Of a DNA stretch of 64,000 nt, positions 12,401-27,400 are shown piece by piece. Within the stretch, counting starts at the first letter, position 1. Each line of letters opens with the position of its first letter. A model generated the notes under the pieces. That model searched no databases. It was not told the origin of the DNA and saw only the letters and a program-made list of their open reading frames with translations. The position numbers were made by a program, and so were the translations under genes. The DNA is from Climacteris rufus. Lineage: Eukaryota > Chordata > Aves > Passeriformes > Climacteridae. Where the stretch lies: NCBI GenBank assembly GCA_013398175.1, contig VZRZ01007703.1, forward strand, positions 1,215,069 to 1,279,068, written 5' to 3'.

Positions 12401-15400
12401 GGGGTTTTTTTTTTTCAGGTTGCTTTCCTCCCAGTCATGAAAAACATGCAAGTACATATACAGCTGTGATCTGCTGTGCTCCTCTGCAGGTTGGAAACTG
12501 ATACTGCCTGTCAGCCAGCTGAAGAGCACAGTGAATGGCCATCTTCTCTGGCAATCATTCCTTTCCACAAAGATGTCTCATCTATCTATGGTTTTTCCAT
12601 TCTCTCACTCTCAATTTGTCAAAATGACTACTCACTTCTGCTACAAGATACAACTAATATTCTGTATTTCTTCCAGTTTACAGGTGACTAAAAGAGGAAA
12701 AAGATAGAATGAAGTCTTACTAATACACACATTTTTCATTGCACAGGTAGAACTGTGAAAGGGAGCCTTCCTTATTGATATATATTACATATATCTATAA
12801 TTTATATTGAATATATATATAATATTTCATATATATATATGAGAGAGAGAGAGAATGTGTCACTCAGCATTTCTGTGATATTAAGGAATCACAAACCAAG
12901 AAATAGAAACAAAATCCACTGAAGCCTTCCAGAAAGAATTTCCTCAGGTAGGACTGTCTCACTGCAAATTGCAACATTTTTTCATAACCATTTCTTTTGC
13001 TCAGAAAAGCAAAAAAATATAGTAGTTAGATGAGCCTTTTTCATATTAGAACAATTTCCTTCACCACCATCTTTTCTTGTGCACTAAAATATATTTTTTG
13101 TGTATTAAATGAGAAAGAGAAAAAAATCCATTTACAGAAAGGGACAAAGCAATCTAAATAGTTGAAAGTTTTGAGTACTTATTGAGTACTAACATTAAGT
13201 TAGGAGATGGAAAGCACAGCATGAACGTAACAATTCCATGTGCAGCTGTTAAACTAATTCATTCCCAAAATTCTGTATTACAAAAAGAATTTTCTAACCA
13301 CCACTTGGAAATAGTTACAGCAGATTGAATGTGCATTTTAAATTTTTTTTTGTACTACCAAATACCATAATATTTAGCTGTACTGAAGAGAGAGAGCAAA
13401 TGATCAGAGATATCAAAGCAAAATAAAACATACCTAGGAAGATATCTTCCCTTACAATGTACTTTCTTGTGAGTAGACGAATATACAGCATGAGTCTAGT
13501 GCCAGAAGCTAGCCTAGAACTGCAAGTATTTGATTTGTAGCTCTAAGCTCATCATAAATTACATTACATTTTTTTGCTATTCACCTTTGATTTCCTTTTC
13601 CTGTTCTTCTACTCGTGAGCACACTGTTCTGGTAAGACCTTCAACAATGGTATGCATGAAGTTGAAGTCAGCCACGTTGTAGACATGTGTGCTGTCAGGT
13701 TCAGAGGCAATCTCTTTGAGTTCATTTATATCTGCATTCTTTACACCTTTTATTGGAAAGGAAAAATAAAGGAAATATTTGCAATGAAAAAGAAAAAATC
13801 TTGTATAAACAGGGATTAATAAAAAATTACTAATATCCCGTTTGTTTTTTTTAATGATCAGCTATAGATGGCTCTGTTTTTAAGCCGTCAATTCAAGATG
13901 TTAATTTCTGCCAGCCTAAGTGGCATCTTTTCAGCTGTCTCATGAAGACATAGCATCCATGTATACTGCTAAATTCCAGTTATAGTAGCAATGCTACAAG
14001 CAATGTTTATAAAAGATACAAATTAATGATGATACTGATTGGATACAGACAGAAAAGAACACTTCCTTAGTATAGACAGCAACAGATACAAATACAGCAG
14101 GGTACAGTGGGATGCAATACATGGACATGGCAGAGTACACACCAATAGCAAACAGCTCAATGCCAGCGTCTCGCAGGTTTTTAGCAGGAGGGATAACATC
14201 ATCCTGGGACTTTCCATCAGTGATCAGGATCCCGATTTTAGACACTCCAGGTCTTGCACCTGCTTCAGGCTTAAAGCTGTTCTCCAAAATGTAAGTTAAG
14301 GCAAGACCTAAAAAAAAAAAACATTTTAAAAGACTTTAAAGGAGGAAAATGTCCATTAATTTTGCTAATATCATGGGGCTTGTTTTTCTACTCAATTTAA
14401 AAATTCTGAGAAACCTTTTGATGAAGAGTAAGTATGAAAGAAGAATTAATATACTGAAAAATTAAATTCCAACAAGCAGCCTAAACTACAGAGAAAGTGA
14501 CATTTATTTTTAGCAGCCTTTTGATCAATCAAAGTATCTTAAACTGGCTATGAAAACCTAAACTGAACTTCCTGCAAATGCATAATCTTTTTTCTTACTC
14601 TACTAGGAAGTTCCCTCTCCTTCTACCTACATCGCTTTTATGAAAGCACATGCTCTGGATAGCTTAGTAAATCCCCATGCTACAGATAATCTTGCTTTTC
14701 TTTGTTTATTCTTTCTGATTTACAAGCTGAAGAAAAACTTTATTTAAGTTTAGGGAGAATCTGATTTTAATACAGGTTGATTATTTAAAGGGAAAGAAGA
14801 ACAGCAGCTCCAGGACAAACTTACACATCACAATGAGGTCCTGTCTGAAAACTCTCAGAAGTCTACCACAGCAAAGGTTTCTAATTTCCTTTCTCTAACA
14901 TCCATATAAAATAATCATGAAAATTTACTACTTCCTACCACACAGTAACCTCATTCCTAGAATCATACTAGAGTAATTCTGTCCTTTGTCCCACTGCATT
15001 CATTGCTTCTACCAAAAAAAAAGGCTGTTGCTCATGATTGCCTGATCCTTAACCGATGGAAAAAAAGAAGGCAGCAATTTACTTAAAGCCATTTCTGGGT
15101 CTTGGGATACATCATTCCACCATTACTAACTTCTGCTTTGATGACACTGGAATTGTATTCAGAGAGTATATTTTTCCCAGGTTGTCAGGCATCCCCCCTT
15201 TATCCATCACTAAGTGTCTCTGGGGCATCAGTGCTCTAACTAGAAAAAGGTCAATGGAAATCTAAAAGCCCCAGGTGGTCATTTGTAAAGTTAGTATTAC
15301 CAGTCGTCAAATATTAAAACAACATTCTTTCCTTCTCCAGAATAAAGCTCTGTGTACCAACATTATAAATGGATTTTGCATTTTCTTCCTAGCAGGTAAA

Positions 15401-18400
15401 AGATTTTACTTCCAGCACAGAGATTTATGAACATTTTGCTTTATGAGACCCTGTCCTGATTCCCAGTGAAGTCAATGGACAAGTACTTCAGAAAAGACCT
15501 AACTGACATTGGATAAAGCCATTGGCAAGCTGCAAAACCCCTATCCTTTTTACCCCCCATAATAAGCACTAACACTTCTTAGTCTATGCAGCAGAATATG
15601 TTGCTTAATAAAAGGCAAAAGCTGAGACATGAAGGTACCTGTTAATGTATTTCCCCCCTTATAGGGTAGATTACGGACTGCATCCAAAACAGCCTCCTTT
15701 GTGCCATAGGCATTCAAGTGCCATTCAATTCGGGGATCACCACTGTACTGTGCAAGACCTAAAGAACCAGAAATTAGGGTAGTCCATTAGACAATAAAGT
15801 GGGGTTTTTTCAAGTATCTACACTTTATGTACTTGGTTACCAATACCTTACCACAATTAACTCACTGTAAGCAGCTTTGCTACTGTACTAGAAAAACTGC
15901 ATTGGTTGACAACAAAATAGTATGAAGTTGTTTCAGGTGACAACTCCTCCGTTTTACTTTCAAAGCCTTTTGTTCAAGAGCTAATTAAATGAGAAGCAAA
16001 GAAGTACACAACTTTTTCAGAGTTTATTAACATTTCAATACATTTTTTAAAAACAATTTTACTTAGTATACTTTTGAAAAGTAGCAGATCAGAAACATAA
16101 CATTTCAGCCTGCTTAAACCACAAGAAAAGCCATCAATTGGCACATTCTGCCTCTAAAAATTAAACTATGTTTGAGCTAATGCTAACTGAAGTCAGTAAG
16201 ATTGTTTCCATCGTTTTTATTTTTCCACTGGCATTGCATTAGAGTTTACCTAAATTGAGTGTCACAGTAAACTGTGAGGAATTAATACCACAAACACTTC
16301 AGCAACGTTACTCTTATGACAGAAGTGCTAGTTCCAGTTGAGGATGAATCTTGCACAAAAATAGCAGCATTAAGCTGTTAACTGTCTTGAAATGATAACA
16401 TTTTTATATCTCCACAGAAATATTAGGAAAAAAGTGAGGTACCTTACCTACTCTTGTTTTCTCAGATCCCACATTGAAAGCAGAAACCAGGTTTTCCAAG
16501 AACAGTCGAACGAGCCTGAAATTGAATCTGCCAATACTCCAAGAACCATCTACAAGTATCACAATATCTGCAATTGCTGGAGTTTTACAGGTAAACAGGC
16601 TTCCTGTAAATCATTAAAATTAAAACAATATTATTAATTCAACAATAAAACTGTAACTCCTCCCACCAAGCATAATAGGCAAAGTTTTCTTCCATGGTCA
16701 AAGTAATAAGCAAAATGACTAAACATGCTTGTTCTAACTTCAGTAATAGAGAAGTTCGGCTGTTGTCTACTACAGTTCTTTCATTAAAGTGTTCAAAATT
16801 ACTGTTGAGAGACCCATGAAAAGAAATCCTCCTTCTAAAAATGTAATACTTGAGAAAGAAAAAATTAACTGCCGTATAACACAACCAAACCAACAGTTCA
16901 TTATATCATTCCTAATGTACATATGCAGTTTCAGTCCCAGTATACAGTTCCTGAAGTTAACCTTAGGCACAAACAATGCAGAGAGAGATACCTAGAGATG
17001 CAGACATATAAACAGTTACCAAGGCCTCTTTTATAGTCAACAGAGAAACCCAGGTGTGTCTATACATTTCAACAGCCCTGTAGAAAACCACGAGGCACAA
17101 CTGTAGACTTGTAAAGTTAGAAGCAAATCTCACCCCTGGGAGTCAAGCAAAACTGAAGGTCAATTGAATATGCTGTATTAAGTCTAAGTAGGAGGTACTC
17201 AATACAGCAGAGGTAAAATGCAAAGACCTCAGATTCAAACTTACAGTCTCTATGAGAATAAGCATGAGAGTGAAGCTTTAGACTTACAGATATAATGAAA
17301 ACAAAAAAATACAAGAGTATTGTATTTTGTTTTGTTTAAAAACAAAAAAAACCAGAAAGGAACCAAAAAAGGAGCACAGAGATATATATTAATGGTCTCT
17401 AAAGTTTAGCAACAAATGGGGAAATCAGAGGAAATGGAAGTAGAGATTAGAAAGAAACTGCACAATAAACCAACTGAGAAGCCTAAACAGAAATGCCACA
17501 TTCAATCCCAGAAAATGACAGGAAGGGAAGTAAGAGAACAGAAAAAGTTTCCAGAACCTCAGACAGAATTGCCACATTCCACAGAAGTAAGGTTGCTGAA
17601 ACAGTGGACTTACATTGTAGGAAGGGAAAGCAAAAGAATAATATTACACAGGTAAAACAAATGAGAGGTTAGGTTTGAAGCACAAAGCCAGCAAACTCCC
17701 CACCAGATAGGATACAGAATAAGGAGGGAAGTAGGAAAGTCAAAGCAAAGCAGGTTTAGTAGAAAAGGTATGATGTATCACAAACCATTTAGGGATGAAA
17801 ATGATGTCCCTGAATACAGTAAAAAACAAATGCAGATTAGTGAACTAAGCTGCAGCCCAGCTTTTATAATCATTTTTGTCAGGATCCACTATCTAAGTTA
17901 GTTCACAACAAATATTAACACCTAACATGGCACTAACAGGAATCACCAAGTACACTGCCAGAAATAAACTGATCTTGAGCAGAGATGTTCAGCAAATAAA
18001 AGAAGTAATTCAGTAAGAAATTATTTAAAAGGTGTTTGCATTCGTTCCCAAGAAGCTCTTCTGATACACAGAGGGAATAAAACACATGGTTAGCAACTTG
18101 AAACTTTAACAACATATTATTCATTACAATCTTTTCATTAAAAACAAAATTATAGTCTCACAGGCGAAAACCAATCTTATGTTTAGAAGGAGTTCAATTG
18201 GTAATAATTAAGGGCTAGATTCATACTGTAGTGTAAATCCACTGAGCATTAAACCCAATCCATAAAGTTATAGTTAATGTCTTAAACGTGTACTACAAAT
18301 GTTTTTAGAAGAAGAGGGAACATTCCCTACGTGCAGCTAGCAGTGCAGAATAAGTTCTAAACGCATGACAAAAATTCCACTTACAAAGATGCCAAAGCAA

Positions 18401-21400
18401 ATATTTTATTTTAGCTTTTACAGTACAAGACAACGCTATTTGAATTGGCAACATATTTTAATGTATCAACACTAGGGAACATAAATATCAGAAAAATGAT
18501 CTTAAATTGGAAGATAAATCCAAAGGAGGTCCAAAGCTTTATGTCACTGAAGTCAACAGAAAAACTTCCCTTGATTTCAGTGGGACTGGAATCTGTTTTG
18601 TGATTTAACAGGAATCTACTGGTCATGGCAAAATTAATGTTTTAAATATCTTTGCCAAATAAACTTCCTGTTCATCAGTCTGCATTACTTGCAGTATCTG
18701 TCTTCCATTAACAAGCAGTTCAACTGTGCCATTCTCACACTGGCCATGTTTAGCATCACAAGCTTCAAAGGAACTACTGGCAATGTAAAATGTTACTCAA
18801 CACCAGGAAGAATAAAAGCACAGGACTCCTGATTCACATCCAAGCAGCTGCACGATAGCACAGATGTACCGCTTCAGTATTATCTCAGCAGTTTAATCAT
18901 ATAGCTCAATGAGGATAACAGGATTTGAGTGGCTTTATTTTCCTTCTCTACTTCTCAAATCTTGTGCTGAGTACGAAACCGAGTTATTACCCTGGGTCTT
19001 AATCATTTCATATCAACAAGTTTTGCCTTTAAGACTTCTTTAATCCTGTAGTGATGGCTTTGTAGTGAAAGTTTGTTGGTTTTAGTGAATCCATTCAGTG
19101 AAGCAAAATCCAAAGAATAAAGAAAACAAATAACGACATTCCTTTCAATGTTTTATTTCCACATAATCAGATCAATGCAAATAGTATAATTAACTTATTT
19201 TTTGTTAAAGAAAAGTGTGATTTGATCCAAGATTGTATTGCAAGGTCACAGTGTGAAAATTTGTTTCATTCTTCGTAGGTTTGGAGATACTTGCTGAATC
19301 TTTTCTGCATAAAACATTTAGGTTTTGTTACTTCTGTACACCCACTAGTTTGCTTATGTTTTCTCCTTGTTGTACTTAATAGAATTGAAGAAAGTTCCCT
19401 AAAATGGAATAAACAACAGTGAGATATTAAACAGAATAACATGGTGATAGAAATCTTTAAAACTTGATAGGAACACAAACACCATGACACCCTTGTTGAT
19501 AAAGTTATTCTAAAATACACAGTGTGTAGCAAATAATTTCTGCACCCCACTGTGCTTATCCAGTTTCCACTACCAGTCCTTGCAAATGTCTTTTGCAATA
19601 ATCTTTCCATACAACCATAAATGGTCATGAATTCCTGTAGGGTTTGAGGGTAATTTTGAATATTTCAACTATCTACACAGTTTTAATAGGCAATTTTCCC
19701 AACAGCCTTTCTTAAAGGAGGAAGACAGCATATAATTCCATATAATAAAGCTTTCAACACTCAGTGTTTTAGCCTGCTACAAGGTTCAATAGTATGATCA
19801 GGTTCAATAGTGTGCTTATTTCCCTTTCACTTGGTCAGCAAGAAAAGAGTGGTGAGAAAGAAGGTCCCATTTCCCTCTGAATTATACAATACTCACCAGT
19901 TTCAAAAGTAGGACAGTAGGGAAGAGACCAGCTACCAAATTCTGTATAATGTTTCCTAATGGTATATAGAAAGTATTATTCTGCTTCAAGAGCAGCATTC
20001 CACGACAAACAATAACAGCCTGTGATTTTTAGGTAAGCAAAAATAACAGAATTGCACATACTATAAAGTCAGTATTACAGCTTATACATTTTACACCAGC
20101 AACTTCAGTTCATCCACTTAGAATTGGTGGAGAATTTTTATGGGGAGAAAGTAAAATATTAATGCACTTTTTGTAACAAATTTACAATCTTCCTAGCACT
20201 ATTTGGCAGAAGGAACTTGCCACTCTGCCAGAAAGCTAACTGAGGAGGAAGGGACTTGGTCTGCTCATTTCTGCTTGTCACAGATGAAGGCATAGGCTAA
20301 AAATTTCACCTTCAAAAGCACCAGCATGCAGCTGAAGGCTACCAGCAGTGTTTTATTGCAAGGTATTTGCACAAAACCTGCCTCAGGATTGCCAAAAGTC
20401 ACATCATCATCAGAAATTTTGGTTCCTTTGTTTCAGGGGAATTTTTCAAGGAATAGTCAGCATTGAAAGAGCTTTGCCTCTACCAAATGAAGTTTCCTGG
20501 TTTTGATTCCTCAAGATCCCAGACACTGAAGGCACTTCCAATGTGCAAGTGCTACAGCACTCTCAAGACCATGTCAAAATTGGGCTGAGAGTGAAGCCAG
20601 TGATGGCAATACTGAAAGAAAGATCCAGATAGAAGTTTCTGGGATAGAGGAAGCGTTATTGGAGCCTGCAAAACATGACCCTTGAGTGATCCCATTGAAG
20701 GGAATGGAGTGCAGAGGGAGACCTGGGAGAAGCTCTGACGGTGTGGGGGCTGCACAGAACACAGCAGGCTCGACAAGCTTCTGGTAACACTGACCACCTC
20801 TCCAAGGCTGCCTTTCCTACCTGTGGCTGTTCTTTCAGTGAGAAAATGAGCAATGATGAAAACAGAAACTCAACCAAAAAAACCCGCAAGCCTTACTTAC
20901 ATAGAAATAAAAAACCATGATTTTTAATGTAGAGTAGTGGTTCTTTGACTATTGGAGTTAATATTACTACTCTTTTAAAGTTCCTTGAAAGGCAAAGGGA
21001 GAAGCAGGAAATACAGGCACTGCCACACGGGAGGACTCAATGCTTTAGACAAACCAGTTCAATTTGCATGCAGTTATGATATGTTTTGCAGAAACACATT
21101 TGATATTTTGCCTCCCCTTGGTATGAAACTCTGCTCTTATTTTCAAGAGCCAAAACACACACTTCTTCTGCTAGAAGAAGTTAAGACTATAATTCTTTCT
21201 GAGTCTGCAATATGTCATTTCCTTTCTTACTCCTGTCGCAGTGGAAAAGTCAAATAATATACGTGGAAGGAGAGGAAGAAAGTTCAATTAGAGGTCAGTA
21301 ATACAGTATGAATAGAAGACTCGTTCATGGGATAACAAAGCACAAAAAGCAAGAAGCCTAATGACAGAAGTGAGTGAAAAATACCTTGTGAATAAGGCAT

Positions 21401-24400
21401 GAATGACAGAACAGCCAGTCCTCCACAGCAGTTGACAGCACCACGTTGAGCAGAAGCACCACTGAGGGCAAGGGCACTGTAAATCTACATCAGCAAAATG
21501 TCACATCTTTTTTTTTAAAAAACGGTTTTAAAAAATAGAGGGATGTGAGGCAGTGTCCAGCTCCAAAATTCAGCAACTCACTAGTCCGTGCTTCTGACAT
21601 TGATATTATTGCACTGTACTGGTGATATCATCCTTGCCCTTGGACCTCAGTTTAACACGTCCCATATGGCAGGGCTATGGACCAGACAAATGCATACAAC
21701 ATAACTGCTGTTCTTTAAACTAGATCCAACCATAGCTTGAATTTGAAGGACTCAAATGCTGGAATATCATTAGATTGAAAGAGCAGCCCAACAAGGTTAG
21801 AAGTTTGCCCCTGCTCCCTAGGAGAGAACAGAAAAAAAAACCAAAAAAGGAGCCAACCCTTTTCCATATGTCTTATTCCTCTCCAGGAAAGTAGTATAGC
21901 CCAACTGGCAAGCCTACAAAATTGTTATTTGGTGGAGTTGCAATATTAAGATTTACTGAATCTGTTGTGTCTAACCATGTCACATTTGACTGTGAATGTT
22001 GTAGTTCAAAGATTTTGCTCTTCCAAAAAGTACACAGCAGTAACTAAAGATTATTTAAAGCATACCTTCTGAATTTAAGGACACAAAACCTATCAAAGCA
22101 GTAGTTGATAATGCATTAATTGCCTATATATAGTGGTGATAATTCTCAAGTGTGAGAGAAGGAAGCATAGAGCCATTTTCTATGCACTTTTCCATACATA
22201 CTCAATGATAGTTGTACTTTTGCAGTAAGTAGTCACTAGTTTAAACTTTCTTTCTAACTCTGAACTTTTTAATTTGAGATACAAGATAAATATAAAAAGT
22301 AGGAAAGAAGGTGCTGATGTCTTCTCATAGAGCATGATTGATTGATAGCACTGAAGCACTCGATGTCTGCAGCAGCTTACTAAACAGCAACACTAAACAC
22401 TCCTGGTCTGTGTACCTAGAAAAATGTTTTAAAATCCCTCTGCACTTAAACTGAGAGTTTAAGACATTTGTTTTAATTTCTCTTCCAACAGACATGTTAA
22501 CACAGAACAAAGCATGCTGCTGAAGCCTTTCCTGAATCTGAAGCTCAACATGGCAATGTAGTGTGTCCATTTAGCCATGATTTACCCTGAAGATGATCTG
22601 CAACCTTCCCATAAAGTACATGAAACCTAAGAAACTCTTCTGCAGATTACAGTGCTAATTCTCTCTCTATCTTTCCTCTCAGTTCCGCATCTGAGTGCAT
22701 GAAAGTTTTAAATGAAACAGCTGTCTCAAGGTCTAAATTACTTTTCAAGACAGAAAACTATATTTTTTTATTAATATGGTCATACTTATCCACCATTCCT
22801 ACGTAACAAATATGCAAGGATTTAAAAAGCTTATTTCTCCCATTTCTTTAATGAGCTGTGAAATCCCTCACACAGTTTTCTTTGACTATCTAGAAGAGAG
22901 TTAATCAGGGCACTTCTAACAAAAGCAGTACTCAGAAATCCTCAGTGTTAATTAAGGTGTATCCCTCTAAACCAAGAAGGACTGGTCTGTGCCTGGGCTT
23001 GTAACACAACAGGTAAAGTAACGGAAAAGAGCCTGCTGAGAGAACAGACTGCATACCAAGTAAAGTCATTAACACAAAACTAATTAAAAACTAGTTGAAA
23101 CAAACTGCTACAGCACTGTTCAATTACTGCTCAGCATTACGAATCTAGGTACACATGATGTTCTGGACAGTGTGTCTAGAAACAAAAGGATGGTGCAATA
23201 CAAACACAGTGCAGAAGACTTCCAAATTCAAGGAATCCAATATTACTTTTAAGCAGTTCTTGAAATAATGTTTTCATAGTGATACCAGTGTATATGCTTG
23301 TATAAATACAAATATGCAGTGAACTTTAGAAGCATCACTAATTTAGGATGTCATGTGTCAAACCACAAAAACTCAGGATGAAATTTGTGCCCTCTTGAAT
23401 ATAGCAATTCTTCCACTCTATAATTGGCAGAGATGTCTGAGTGAACATCTTACTCTGCAAAATCTTGACTCCCAGAATCACAGGGTACAGGGGGTGGGAA
23501 GGCACCTCTTGAGTCTCGTCAAACTGCCCTGATCAAAGCAAGGGCAACAATAGCAGATTGCTCTGGGCCATGTCCAGTCAGGTTAGAGTCTCCAAGATAA
23601 AGACTCCACAACCTGAGTAGCCCACTCCAGTGTTTTACCATCCTTATAGTAAAGTAAGTCCTTTGTTTGATTAAATAGAATTTACAGTTATTTTAGTTTG
23701 TGTCCGCTGCCTCTTGCCCTTTGACTGGACACCACTGAGAAGAATCTCTGCCTTCTTTATTCATTCCAGCATGTATTTTCAAAGATTGGAAATATATTTC
23801 TAAAACCTGCTGTCCTCTAAGCTGAACACTCCAACTGTCTCAGACTCTCCTCTTATGAAAGATGCTCAAAGCTTTCAATCATCTTCATGGCCATTCCATG
23901 GACTCATTCCAGTAAATCCATGTCTGTCTTCCACTGGGGAGCCAGCCCAGCACCAGACACAGAATTCCACCTATGGCTTCACAAGGCTGAATTGAGGGGA
24001 AAAATCATCTCCTTCAACCTGCTAACAACTTCCTTCCTAATGTAGTCCAGGAGGCTGTTTGCATTCTCTGTGACACTGGGCCTGTTGTTGGCTTATGGAC
24101 ATCTGACTGCCAGGGCCTTTTCTCCAAGCTGCATGCCAGCCAGTTGGCCACCAGCATGTCCTGGTGCCTGGGGTTATCCCTCCCCAGGGCAGGACTCTGT
24201 GCTTCCCCTTGCTGATCTGCCACAGTTTGACACCACCTCCCCGCCTACTGAGGTAAATTGGGATGTTGAGTTTGAAAGGTCTTGAGGGTACGGAGAGAAG
24301 AGATGCGATCTGTGGGGTATTTCACAGGCCACAGGAGCCACCACCCCTGTGCTCACAACTTACAGTTTCCCCTTCCTTTATCACACTGGAGAGATCAATG

Positions 24401-27400
24401 CAAAAGACCAGAAATGTTACCCCACATTTTTAACCACATAAGCAAATCAAAGCCAAGTGAAGACCCTGCTGACAACAGCATTATTTCTGAAACACTTATC
24501 TGCACCACTATGCAGCCCTGATTCTGCTAACTTTTCTGCATACATAGAAACTAAATATGCTCAGGCATCAAGCTGGTGCTCCACAGAAGCTCGTTTGAGT
24601 ATTTCAGGAGAGCAGAGTACAAGAACACCACAGGTCTGTTTACTGAGGGACACACACACACCAAACTCAGCAGTCAGATAAGGAAACAGGACTCCCTCGT
24701 TACATGCAGGGAAGTACTATCAGTACAGCTAGACAGAGGTGAGAACAACTTTGAGGCAGAAAATGTGGTCCCCTCAGGCAGGTAAGTTCCATTTTAGCTA
24801 TCACATGACACCTTTTAACCAAGGGATATATCTCAGCTGTAACATCAAGGCTTACTCAGCACACAGGGCAGCAGGTAGAGGGTGCTGACCACAAGACAAC
24901 CCAGAACCAGAGTCCTGCATCAACAGACCCAGAACAGACATGAAGACCTCAAATTATGCAGTGAGGGTGTAATTGACCCTGAAATCATCTCTCCTCAGTA
25001 CAAGCTCATTCTTGATGTTGAACAACAGATGAATGAGAGACTATGAAACAAGACCCTCCTCCTCTCAGAAGGGGAGTGGTAAGGAACAGCCTTGAAAGAG
25101 AACTTGTACAGCAGACAACTACAAAGCAAAAATTTGGTATCTTACAGTTGTATTCAAGACAAGGCCATCTCACAGTCCTTGAAAACAGAAGAAAACTTTA
25201 ACCTTTTTCTCCCATTTTGCTGACCAGAGCATAATGCAATGAAGATACTCCATTAGGGTATGCAAATCTATGATGAGTTTGCTGATGAATGCATCAATCC
25301 TTTGTGATTACAGCTTTCCTACAAGAGGTTCTTGGTCTTACACTTCACACTTTATTGATGTATCTCTCTGCTACTACCTTGCCAAAGCTTTTTTTGGTTC
25401 TTCTCTCAAGTTTGCCATGCCAGTTTAAAACAGTGGCCAGAGTTTCAACTTGTTACTATGCAGCTTCAGTTGCAAAGACGAGGTTTTCTGTTAGATCAAA
25501 AACAGGATTCAGTCATGATATACCAAGATGTTTGCCTAGAATACACATAGTCCTGAGCAAGCCTATAGACTTTAGATTATGAGAATTCCTGCTGCCAGAT
25601 GATGAAGAACTGTCATGGAATGGCTCAGCAGGGTAGTAACGAAAGTGTTTCAACAACAAAACATGTCAACACAGACCCCAAATCTGACTTAAGGGAACAT
25701 CTCTCGCTGCCAGCAGAATCCAGCCATGCCAGCACACTGTGGGTTGGAGGGATGCTCAAGAGCTAATGACTTGAAGAGATGAAAAGCAGTCTGAAGATAA
25801 TGAAAGACCATTCATTCAGCTGAGCTCCTATTAATCCATCATTCAAGAATGTGAATAGCAGTCTCCCACTTCAACTAAGAGTAGATTGCACAAAAAAAGG
25901 TCAGTGCCTTAGGGAGAGATACCAAATGGGAAAAAAGAGCCCAGACAGGTTTTCAGTTGGTAATAGTTCAGATTTACGAAGCATTCTATGTACTTATTGT
26001 CCAGAGATATGAGGAAAAACAAAACTCGAGGGTAATGAATATGAGGATAAGGATCTTTTAACTCAAGCATCGTGAATCTGAGTAGTTCTGATATTGGGAG
26101 CTGGATCACTTTATGACAAAAATGAAACTTCCATTTAGGTTCAAGATAGGATAACTCTCTTTTTCTACTCAGAGAGTAGAAAGAGAGCTAGAAAGTTGTT
26201 CTCTTTCCAAACTACAGATTCTCTGGATATCTGTGTCAACACTGTGTCTACACTTCAGTGAAGCAGATGCATTCAAGGAGAGTTCCTAGGGAGGGACAAT
26301 GTGGATAACAGAAAGGCAATCTGTCCCTTCTCCAGCTTCTACCCGGCCACGGTAATACACAACCATAACCATTCATATGATGTTAATATACTGACAGGAA
26401 GAAAAGCACTTCTTACAGAATAGAGAAGTCAGGAGATAAGTAAGTGAAATTCCTGGCTAAGAATGGAGACTGACCATCATTTCTCTGGCCAAGCTTCCTA
26501 TTTTCAGAACACAGCAAGGCTTTGTCATCTGGAATATACAAATTGAAGAAGAAATCCAGCAACCTCTAAATCAATACTCACTCTCAACTTAGTTAGCTAA
26601 TGTAAATAAAATTTTACACCTATCCAGAAGAGACAAAGTGGTTACAAAACACATAAGAGAACCTTCTTATGTTAAAATCAACCCCTTGCTCCTAACCTCT
26701 CTTTCTCTCTGTTCCTCTCCCTTCCCTGATTTCACTTCAACCAGGGATTTCTTCTGTCAGGATCAAAGTGCACAAATCAACATGAACCCTTTCCCAATTC
26801 CAGGCTTCAGGTTTCAGGTCTTCAGTTTCAAGCCTGTTGTCCCTCAAAAGTATATTTTTCTCTTATTCATATTATTTGAACACACTTGGAAGTAAACTAA
26901 TGGCTATTTAATTTGGCCACATGGCAGACGTAAATGCTGCAATCTCTAAATGGAGCTTGGTTTTCTCCAAAGCAACTACCAAATGATGGCAAAGAAAATG
27001 CACTTTAGAATTCTGTCCATGTCAGTGCTGATATTTCCCATCAGGTTCTTCAGTCATGGGAGCCAGGAAGAAGTCTTCCAAATTACCCTGGCCAAGTCCA
27101 TAGAAGTATTGCAATTGTAGAATGAAATCCAAATTGCAAATAGTAGTCAAAGGACACAAAAGCTACTTCTTCCATAGAATTTCTTATAATGAATTCCTGG
27201 AATAAGCACTGAGCATCCACAGCACAATGAGCCACACCTTCTGGACAGTAAAGGGGAATTTACCCAAGAGATTCCTTGCATCAGAGTCCTCCTGTAAATC
27301 CTCCAGTGTTTAACAAGATATTTCTAATACACAAAGCACTGCATGGCAGCTCACAGGTTCATAGTCTAAAGTTAATGGACGCCTCTCACCAAATTCTACC

